A stretch of 11,233 nucleotides of DNA from Scatosoma sp045652785 (GTDB lineage Bacteria > Bacillota > Clostridia > Christensenellales > Borkfalkiaceae), in contig JAZOLF010000030.1 of assembly GCA_045652785.1 (NCBI GenBank), positions 1 to 11,233 of the forward strand, given 5' to 3'. Below, in pieces: positions 6,484 to 11,233 of this stretch (position 1 is its first letter; every line of letters begins with the position of its first letter). The notes beneath the pieces were generated by a model. That model did no database searches, had not been told where the DNA came from, and was given only the letters and a program-made list of their open reading frames with translations. The translations under genes were made by a program, and so were the position numbers.

Positions 6484-6573
6484 TATCGGTCTTTCGCTCA
6501 AGGATTACCTTGCCGATTCAAATGGTATAATCTCAGCCTTTCGCCTGACGGCGAGAAGCACCCACGACGGATA
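6484..6573 (-). promoter_or_regulatory. TPP (thiamine pyrophosphate) riboswitch aptamer, divergent 3' half
   Basis: Reading the minus strand, GUGG-GUGC (6565-6558) followed by the hallmark GCUGAGA (6537-6531) and UAUACCAU matches the pyrimidine-sensing arm of TPP aptamers. P2 is GUGG with CCAU (6525-6522). P3 is CUU-C-UCGCC with GGCGAAAG (6558-6538), one bulged C. The second arm has P4 UCGG/CCGA (6516-6513 with 6489-6486) and P5 CAAGG/CCUUG closed by the conserved UAAU loop (6512-6499), then AGCG. The usual ACCUGAUCUGG and GCGUAGGGA segments are not recognisable, so this arm is atypical. P1 is probably UAUC/GAUA (6573-6570 with 6487-6484). It lies just after a strong promoter and before a terminator and thiT. 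The pyrimidine is presumably recognised normally; the ligand is inferred to be TPP. Confidence 0.82.
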
Positions 6574-6590
6574 TTTAATTTAGTAAGCCT

Positions 6591-6619
6591 ATTATAATAC
6601 GCTTTTGAAAACTTGTCAA
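6591..6619 (-). promoter_or_regulatory. Consensus sigma-A promoter of thiT
   Basis: On the minus strand TTGACA (6619-6614), a 17-base spacer, and TATAAT (6596-6591): an exact consensus match. Transcription would begin near A6584, about 11 bases before the aptamer. The sequence ATTATAAT at 6591-6598 is palindromic and also reads TATAAT on the plus strand (6593-6598), a possible -10 for yfbR, although no good -35 accompanies it. Confidence 0.9.
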
Positions 6620-6650
6620 TACTATATAGGAAAAAAGGAGAAAAAAACTT

Positions 6651-7235
6651 ATGCGTTATGATTTTTACGCGTACGTAGATAGAATGAAATACATTCGCCG
6701 TTGGCAACTGATGCGTTCTCAACGAGACGAAAATATTATGGAGCATTCGCAAAGTGTTGCGATGTTGGCACACGCGCTTGCGGTGATTCGCAACAAAATT
6801 TTTGGCGGCAGCGTGAATGTGGAAAAAACGGTGATGTATGCGATGTACCACGAAATCAGCGAAGTGCTGACGGGGGATTTGCCCACGCCCATCAAATATT
6901 ATAACCGCATGATCCACAAAGCGTATAAGGATTTGGAGCGCTCGGCGGCAGAAAAGATGGCGTCGATGTTGCCCGAAGAATTGCAGGGCGAGATTGCCCC
7001 GTACATTTTGGCGGACGAAGAAAGTGAAGAATATAAACTTGTCAAAGCGGCGGACCGTTTGAGCGCTTATATCAAGTGTTTGGAAGAACTCCGCGGCGGC
7101 AACGGCGAGTTCGAAAAGGCAAAAAAGAGCATTGAAGATGATTTGCATTCCCGCAATATGCCCGAAGTGGAATATTTCTTTGCACATTTTGTACCGTCGT
7201 TCTCGCTTACTTTGGACGAACTGGAAGGTTTATAA
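6651..7235 (+). CDS. yfbR: YfbR-like HD-domain 5'-deoxynucleotidase
   Basis: Metal-dependent hydrolase of deoxyribonucleoside 5'-monophosphates in nucleotide-pool homeostasis. The 194-residue product aligns end to end with E. coli YfbR: RRWQLMR (16-22), metal-ligand His32 in MEHS, the HD region at 67-68, SEVLTGDLPTP (70-80), KAADRLSAY with Asp135 (132-140), KCLEELRGGNGEF, and VPSFSLTLDE at the end. The oddity is that the defining HD doublet reads His67-Glu68 (CAC GAA) where E. coli has His-Asp. The other expected catalytic residues (Arg17, Trp18, Glu71, Asp77, Asp135) are present, so the fold and probably activity are retained. The start has AAAGGAG at 6634-6640 with a 10-base spacer. It diverges from thiT and no terminator-like hairpin follows it. 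Confidence 0.95.
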   Translation: MRYDFYAYVDRMKYIRRWQLMRSQRDENIMEHSQSVAMLAHALAVIRNKIFGGSVNVEKTVMYAMYHEISEVLTGDLPTPIKYYNRMIHKAYKDLERSAAEKMASMLPEELQGEIAPYILADEESEEYKLVKAADRLSAYIKCLEELRGGNGEFEKAKKSIEDDLHSRNMPEVEYFFAHFVPSFSLTLDELEGL

Positions 7236-7267
7236 GATTTTTTCACAAGATTATCATATACGCGGTG

Positions 7268-7273
7268 TATAAT
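7268..7273 (+). promoter_or_regulatory. Candidate -10 box for the protease lipoprotein gene
   Basis: TATAAT at 7268-7273, in the context GGTGTATAAT that also surrounds the -10 of the ylxM promoter. No good -35 lies at 16-18 bases; TTCACA at 7242-7247 is 20 bases away. The 75-base gap holds nothing else apart from a weak AGGA ribosome binding site at 7297-7300. Confidence 0.5.
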
Positions 7274-7310
7274 AGTATATAGCGCAAAGCATTATTAGGA
7301 CAATCAATTT

Positions 7311-8675
7311 ATGAAAAAAAGAATTTTAACGACAATTTTGGCGGGTTTGCTGGCGTTGTCGGCTGTGGGAATGGCTGGCTGTGCGGAGTCCGCTTACGAT
7401 ATTGCAGTAAGAAACGGCTTTGCCGGAACGGAGCAGGAATGGCTGCAAAGTTTGCAGGGAGCGGATGGCAAAGACGCCCCCGCGATTACCGTTCGCGACG
7501 TTTACGACGAAGCGGTTGCCAACGGCGAGTTTAGCGGCACGTTCTCGGAATTTTTGCAATCCTACCTTACTTTGGACGTACCTGAAAACAACGACGTAGA
7601 AACGGTGGCGAAGAACGTACTCTCGACCGTGAGCGTCTATACCGCTTTTGAACAGGTAAGCGGCACGGGCTTTAATACAACCAAAGAAATTTATTGTTCC
7701 GCGGGTAGCGGTGTCATCATTGATTTGGACCGCGCGAACGGGAATGCAACCTTGATTACGAACTATCACGTTGTTTATGACCAAGAAGCGACCACCACGA
7801 ACGGGATTTCGAAAGAAATTTGGCTGTACCTGTACGGTGGGTTGAACAAGTTTAGCACCAAGACGGGGAAGGATGAAGGTGGCGACGGTATTAAGGCGAC
7901 GTTCGTTGGCGGCTCAATGGACTACGATATTGCCGTTTTGAAAATCGAAGGCAGCGACGTATTGAAAAACAGTCTTGCGGAAGAAGCGGTGTTTGGGGAT
8001 TCCAACACGGTGGCTGTGGGCGAAAAAGTAGTAGTTGTCGGCAACCCGCGCGGGATGGGAATTTCCGTTTCCGAAGGGGTGCTTTCCGTGGATTCCGAAT
8101 ATATTGTGATGTCAGGGCTGGATAATGAAAACCGTTCGGTTACGCATCGGGTTATGCGAACGGATGCGGCGGTCAATGGCGGGAACTCGGGCGGTCCGAT
8201 GTTCAATGTGTATGGTCAACTGATCGGGATTATCAATGCCAAGAGTACGGGCGACGACGTGGAAAATATGGGTTATGCTTTGCCTATTTCGCAGGTGCAA
8301 GGGGTTGCGAAAAACGTGCTTGCATCCGCGGACGGAAAGGTGCATTTGGCGACCATCGGGATTGAAGTGGAAACGGTGGAAACTTCGCTGTCCTTGCAAA
8401 CAGATGGAACGTTGTTGCTTGTGGAAAAAAATCAAGTAAAAACCGTTTCAAAAAACAGCGCTGGATACGCGGCTGGTTTGCAGGTTGGCGACATTGTAAA
8501 AGCGGCGGTGATCGGCGGGGTGCAATATCCCTTGTATCGCAAGTTCTATTTGACGGATTTATTGCTCACCTTGAAAAAAGGGGATACCATGTCCTTGATC
8601 GTTGAAAGAAAAGGGAAACAAATCACCCTTTCGCTGTCGTTTAAATACGATTATAATTTTACCGTTGTGGCTTAA
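7311..8675 (+). CDS. HtrA/DegP-like trypsin-fold serine protease, predicted lipoprotein
   Basis: A 454-residue extracytoplasmic protease of the S1C (HtrA) type. It has a signal peptide (KKR, then a hydrophobic run 5-20) and a lipobox-like MAGC (21-24; Met at -3 is less usual), so Cys24 is probably lipidated. Residues 28-48 and 64-86 hold two copies of a motif, YDIAVRNGFAGTEQEWLQSL and YDEAVANGEFSGTFSEFLQS, of the kind seen in gut Clostridia surface proteins. The protease domain (about 100-335) has the full triad: His153 in TNYHVV, Asp206 in DYDIAVLKI and Ser293 in GGNSGGP. It also has the VVVGNPRGMG segment typical of HtrA. A C-terminal PDZ-like domain (about 345-445) includes SAGYAAGLQVGDIV. 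The likely role is quality control or processing of proteins outside the membrane. It appears monocistronic, with its own terminator. The start has AGGA 10 bases upstream. Confidence 0.92.
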   Translation: MKKRILTTILAGLLALSAVGMAGCAESAYDIAVRNGFAGTEQEWLQSLQGADGKDAPAITVRDVYDEAVANGEFSGTFSEFLQSYLTLDVPENNDVETVAKNVLSTVSVYTAFEQVSGTGFNTTKEIYCSAGSGVIIDLDRANGNATLITNYHVVYDQEATTTNGISKEIWLYLYGGLNKFSTKTGKDEGGDGIKATFVGGSMDYDIAVLKIEGSDVLKNSLAEEAVFGDSNTVAVGEKVVVVGNPRGMGISVSEGVLSVDSEYIVMSGLDNENRSVTHRVMRTDAAVNGGNSGGPMFNVYGQLIGIINAKSTGDDVENMGYALPISQVQGVAKNVLASADGKVHLATIGIEVETVETSLSLQTDGTLLLVEKNQVKTVSKNSAGYAAGLQVGDIVKAAVIGGVQYPLYRKFYLTDLLLTLKKGDTMSLIVERKGKQITLSLSFKYDYNFTVVA

Positions 8676-8685
8676 CCGTGGATAG

Positions 8686-8715
8686 AAAGGCTTGCTTTAT
8701 GCAAGCCTTTTTTTT
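8686..8715 (+). terminator. Intrinsic terminator of the protease gene
   Basis: AAAGGCTTGC (8686-8695) pairs perfectly with GCAAGCCTTT (8701-8710) around TTTAT, followed by further T residues to 8715. It starts 10 bases after the stop codon. Confidence 0.93.
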
Positions 8716-8724
8716 ACGCAAGTC

Positions 8725-8753
8725 TTGACAAAGGCGGTAAAGTGTGTTAGAAT
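8725..8753 (+). promoter_or_regulatory. Sigma-A promoter of the mutY operon
   Basis: TTGACA (8725-8730), a 17-base spacer, then TAGAAT (8748-8753), one mismatch from consensus. It lies 9 bases after the preceding terminator and 23 bases before the next start codon. Confidence 0.82.
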
Positions 8754-8776
8754 AATCGGGTATAAGGAGTAATGGT

Positions 8777-9502
8777 ATGAAAACGGAAGAGTTTATCAAA
8801 CGCATCAAAGGGGAACAGCGTATTGATCCCCAACGCACCAAAGAATTGCGCGCTTGTATTCCGCTTGGTGAATATTCCAGCGGGGAATACGTGCTTTCCC
8901 ATCAAATCAACGATCCGCAGCGCTACCACCATACTTGCGTGACGGGTTCGATGCGTGCGGAGTTTATTGCAAGAACTTTGCTTACCCTGTCGGGTTTGTA
9001 TAAAAAATCGGAAGCGGTCTTTTTGATTGTATCGCCAAACCTGTATTATGGGCAACTGATGGCGATCAAAGACGCGGATTTTACCATTCCTTTCGTGTTG
9101 TCGCAAAGGGACATTCCTCCTATTTTGGAAATGGTGAAAAAGTTGGCGGAGATGCGCAAAGATAAGCAAACGGATGCAAAAACTTTTCTTGTGCTCGACA
9201 GTCTGGAATTGTTAGAGCCCGAAGATAAGCGCTCCACCTTAGACGTTTATCGTCCCTTCTTTGAGGCGGTGGGTACGTCGGGAATTGAAATTATCACGGG
9301 TGTTGACTTGGCGCATACTATCTATGCGGGCTACCCGTCCACGTTTATCGGGATCGGCAACGCGCTCATTACGCCGTCGCTGGCGGGTGAAATGGATATT
9401 ACCTATGTTGGAATTGACGGCACGATGTCTTCCCCGAGCAAGGCGATGTATCCTTCCTTGCCGACCTTGAAAGAATGTATTGAAGAAAGGAACAATCCAT
9501 AA
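8777..9502 (+). CDS. Protein of unknown function, possibly a degenerate FtsK/SpoIIIE-like ATPase fold
   Basis: I do not recognise this 241-residue protein as a named family. It has no signal peptide or membrane segment. The order of its hydrophobic strands resembles the FtsK/HerA ATPase core: YHHTCVTGSMRAEFIARTLL (50-69) at the place of strand-P-loop-helix, AVFLIVSP (80-87), PPILEMVKKLAEMR (114-127) like the FtsK helix before Walker B, TFLVLDSLELLE (136-147) like Walker B, and VGTSGIEIITGVD (165-177) like the sensor strand. The Walker A Gly-Lys-Ser/Thr and the acidic Walker B residue are not evident, so it would be a non-hydrolysing relative; this is inference from pattern only. The start has AAGGAG (8764-8769) with a 7-base spacer; an out-of-frame ATG at 8772 is not used. 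It is first in the operon, 4 bases before the mutY start chosen here, which suggests co-expression with DNA repair. Confidence 0.85.
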   Translation: MKTEEFIKRIKGEQRIDPQRTKELRACIPLGEYSSGEYVLSHQINDPQRYHHTCVTGSMRAEFIARTLLTLSGLYKKSEAVFLIVSPNLYYGQLMAIKDADFTIPFVLSQRDIPPILEMVKKLAEMRKDKQTDAKTFLVLDSLELLEPEDKRSTLDVYRPFFEAVGTSGIEIITGVDLAHTIYAGYPSTFIGIGNALITPSLAGEMDITYVGIDGTMSSPSKAMYPSLPTLKECIEERNNP

Positions 9503-9506
9503 CCGT

Positions 9507-10562
9507 ATGTTGATGAAAACGGATGATTTTGCGCTTGAACGCATACCTGCCCCCTTGCTTTTATGGTATCGGGAGCATAAAAGGGACTTACCGTGGCGAC
9601 GGGAAGGCTCGCCTTATACCACTTGGCTTTCCGAAATTATGTTGCAGCAAACCCGTGTCGAGGCGGTCAAGGGCTACTTTGAGCGCTTTATAAAGGCGTT
9701 GCCTGATATCTATGCGTTGGCGGCTTGCGACGAAGATAAATTGTTAAAATTGTGGGAAGGCCTGGGCTATTATTCGCGTGCCAGAAACCTGCAAAAAGCG
9801 GCGAAGCAAATCGTGGAAGAATACGGCGGTGTCTTCCCAACTGAGCCTGACGAATTGAAAAAGTTGGCGGGGGTTGGCGATTATACGGCGGGGGCGATTG
9901 CATCCATCGCTTTTGGAAAGCGAGCACCTGCGGTAGATGGGAACGTCTTTCGCGTACTCTCTCGCTTGATGCGAAATTCCACGCCGATTGATGAGCCGAA
10001 ATATAGGGCGTATTTGGAAGATCGCTTAAAGGAAGTTTACCCCGAAGAAGGGCGTGACTGTGCAGACTTTACGCAAAGTTTGATGGAACTTGGCGCGACG
10101 GTATGTAAACCCACTTCGCCAACTTGCTATGCCTGTCCGCTTGCAGGACAATGCCGCGCGAACTTAGGCGGCGTACAAACGGAATATCCCGTCAAAAAAG
10201 AAAGGCCCCCCAAGCGGGAAGTGCAGTTGTTTGTCTTCTTGATTGAAACCCCGCAAGGGTTTTGCGTTCGCAAACGCGAACAGGGAGTTTTGAAAGGCAC
10301 GTATGAGTTCCCTTCCGCCATCGCGACGGTGGGGCTGACGCCTGAAAAAGTATTAAACGACTGGGGTATGTCCGCGTTTACGATATGCGGAGAGCAAAAA
10401 TTTACCCATATCTTTACCCACATTCGTTGGGAAATGCTGGTGTATCGGGTGCGGGCGGATAGCGCTCCTTTCCAACAATTCACGCTGGCAGAAATTGAAG
10501 AAAAAGTGTCCTTGCCGACGGCGTTTCGGCAATGCTTGGCTTTGATAAAAAATCACAATTAG
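9507..10562 (+). CDS. mutY: A/G-specific adenine glycosylase MutY
   Basis: Base-excision-repair glycosylase that removes adenine mispaired with 8-oxoguanine. The 351-residue product has DLPWRR (27-32), the catalytic Glu43 in LSEIMLQQTRV, the GLGYYSRARNLQ segment (86-97) and the helix-hairpin-helix LAGVGDYTAGAI (120-131). Catalytic Asp144 lies in VDGNVFRVLSR. The iron-sulfur loop has Cys200-x6-Cys207-x2-Cys210-x5-Cys216, complete for a 4Fe-4S cluster. The C-terminal NUDIX-like 8-oxoG recognition domain (about 235-348) includes the FTHIFTHIRW segment, near the family's FSH motif. The start is uncertain: ATG 9507 lies 15 bases after AGGA (9488-9491), ATG 9513 is also possible, and TTG 9480 would overlap the preceding gene. 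Length is normal with any of them. Confidence 0.96.
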   Translation: MLMKTDDFALERIPAPLLLWYREHKRDLPWRREGSPYTTWLSEIMLQQTRVEAVKGYFERFIKALPDIYALAACDEDKLLKLWEGLGYYSRARNLQKAAKQIVEEYGGVFPTEPDELKKLAGVGDYTAGAIASIAFGKRAPAVDGNVFRVLSRLMRNSTPIDEPKYRAYLEDRLKEVYPEEGRDCADFTQSLMELGATVCKPTSPTCYACPLAGQCRANLGGVQTEYPVKKERPPKREVQLFVFLIETPQGFCVRKREQGVLKGTYEFPSAIATVGLTPEKVLNDWGMSAFTICGEQKFTHIFTHIRWEMLVYRVRADSAPFQQFTLAEIEEKVSLPTAFRQCLALIKNHN

Positions 10563-10573
10563 GAGAAAATAAG

Positions 10574-11191
10574 ATGAAAGTATTGATGTTAAACGGCAGC
10601 CCCCACGAACATGGTTGTACCTACGTTGCGCTCTCTGAAACGGCAAAAGCGTTGAACGAACAGGGGATTGAAACGGAAATCGTTTGGATCGGCAAAGAGC
10701 CGCTGGAAGGTTGTCGCGGTTGTGCGGCGTGTTCCAAACTTTGGAAGTGCGTTGTGGATGATAAAGTAAACGAATTTGCACTCAAAGCGGCGGAAGCGGA
10801 CGGCTTTATTTTCGGTTCTCCCGTGCATTATGCGTCGGCAGGCGGGGCTATCGTTTCCTTTATGGATCGTCTTTTTTATAGCAGCGGCAGAAAGATGGCG
10901 TACAAGCCTGCGGCTTGCGTGGTAAGTTGTCGCAGAGCGGGCGCATCCGCAACCTTCGACGTACTGAATAAGTACTTCACCATTAACCAAATGCCCGTCG
11001 TTTCGTCGAATTACTGGAACGAAATACACGGCAATACCCCCGAACAAGCGTTGCAGGATTTGGAAGGTCTGCAAACGATGCGCGTGCTTGGTAAGAACAT
11101 GGCTTGGCTGCTCAAATGTATCGAAGCAGGTAAAGCGGCAGGGCTTGCTCCTGAAAAGGAAAAGAAAGTTTGGACAAACTTTATCCGTTAA
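10574..11191 (+). CDS. Flavodoxin-fold NADPH-dependent FMN reductase / iron-sulfur flavoprotein
   Basis: A 205-residue flavodoxin-fold oxidoreductase that binds FMN. It has the phosphate-binding loop LNGSPHEHG (6-14) and the flavin-contact segment FGSPVHYASAGGAIVSFMDR (80-99), a variant of the family's YGSPVYYGS. Cys47-x2-Cys50-x2-Cys53-x5-Cys59 fits the compact CX2CX2CX4-7C motif that holds a 4Fe-4S cluster in iron-sulfur flavoproteins (Isf), so it may pass electrons between FMN and a cluster. The electron donor and acceptor are unknown. The start has AGGAG at 10561-10565, which overlaps the end of mutY, with an 8-base spacer; the two genes are 11 bases apart. Alternative reading: a generic azoreductase/FMN reductase in which the cysteines are not cluster ligands. 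Confidence 0.93.
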   Translation: MKVLMLNGSPHEHGCTYVALSETAKALNEQGIETEIVWIGKEPLEGCRGCAACSKLWKCVVDDKVNEFALKAAEADGFIFGSPVHYASAGGAIVSFMDRLFYSSGRKMAYKPAACVVSCRRAGASATFDVLNKYFTINQMPVVSSNYWNEIHGNTPEQALQDLEGLQTMRVLGKNMAWLLKCIEAGKAAGLAPEKEKKVWTNFIR

Positions 11192-11233
11192 ACGACGGCT
11201 ATGCGGCGCAATACGGCGTCACGTTTGCGTTTT
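11170..11233 (+). CDS. Possible start of a further operon gene (TTG start, cut by window end)
   Basis: A TTG at 11170 follows AAAAGGA (about 11154-11160) by 9 bases and opens a frame that runs to the window edge: LDKLYPLNDGYAAQYGVTFAF with Leu read as Met. It overlaps the last 22 bases of the flavoprotein gene in another frame, an arrangement common in tightly packed operons. The peptide has ordinary protein composition but is too short to identify. An ATG at 11202 in another frame gives an Arg-rich peptide and looks less likely. Confidence 0.4.
   Translation, partial: MDKLYPLNDGYAAQYGVTFAF

Noticed and set aside
3774..8715. Similarity between the terminators at 3774-3802 and 8686-8715 (both AAAGGCTT.../...AGCCTTT) as a dispersed repeat
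   Set aside because: Only the short stem core is shared and loops and flanks differ; this fits ordinary terminator composition and not a mobile repeat.
8772..8774. ATG five bases upstream of the start of the gene at 8777
   Set aside because: Out of frame with the 241-codon reading frame and closer than optimal to AAGGAG; ATG 8777 has the better spacing.

Overview
The window looks like chromosomal housekeeping DNA from a member of the Bacillota, most likely an uncultured Clostridia-type gut bacterium. The grounds are the ylxM-ffh-rpsP-khpA-rimM order, strong AGGAG ribosome binding sites, consensus sigma-A promoters (TTGACA-N17-TATAAT), a ThiT-type ECF transporter under a TPP-type leader, and a lipoprotein carrying a YDIAVxNGF-type motif that I associate with gut Clostridia. 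The exact order or family cannot be fixed from this sequence. I see no phage, transposon, CRISPR, tRNA or rRNA, and base and codon use look even throughout.

Layout, left to right. (1) The 3' part of rseP (site-2 protease) ends at a perfect hairpin terminator. (2) The -35 box of a consensus promoter lies inside that hairpin and drives ylxM-ffh-rpsP-khpA-rimM, the signal recognition particle and ribosome maturation cluster. An intrinsic terminator splits khpA from rimM. The usual followers trmD and rplS are absent; a Sel1-repeat protein gene follows instead. (3) thiT (thiamine ECF S component) lies on the minus strand, convergent with the Sel1 gene across a shared bidirectional hairpin. Its leader holds a perfect consensus promoter, a TPP-type aptamer with an unusual 3' half, a small hairpin and a terminator whose 5' arm is complementary to the aptamer's P2 strand. 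(4) yfbR (HD-family deoxynucleotidase) diverges from thiT and carries His-Glu where the family has His-Asp. (5) An HtrA/DegP-like trypsin-fold protease lipoprotein stands alone between a candidate promoter and a strong terminator. (6) A fresh promoter drives an apparent operon: an unrecognised protein (possibly a degenerate FtsK-like ATPase fold), mutY (adenine glycosylase), an iron-sulfur-type flavoprotein, and probably a further gene that starts at TTG inside the end of the flavoprotein and runs off the window.

No complete new system stands out. The best leads are the divergent thiamine riboswitch with a self-evident antiterminator and a possible ligand-site change in its transporter, the HE variant of YfbR, the degenerate FtsK-like protein fixed next to mutY, and the terminator/promoter overlap before ylxM.
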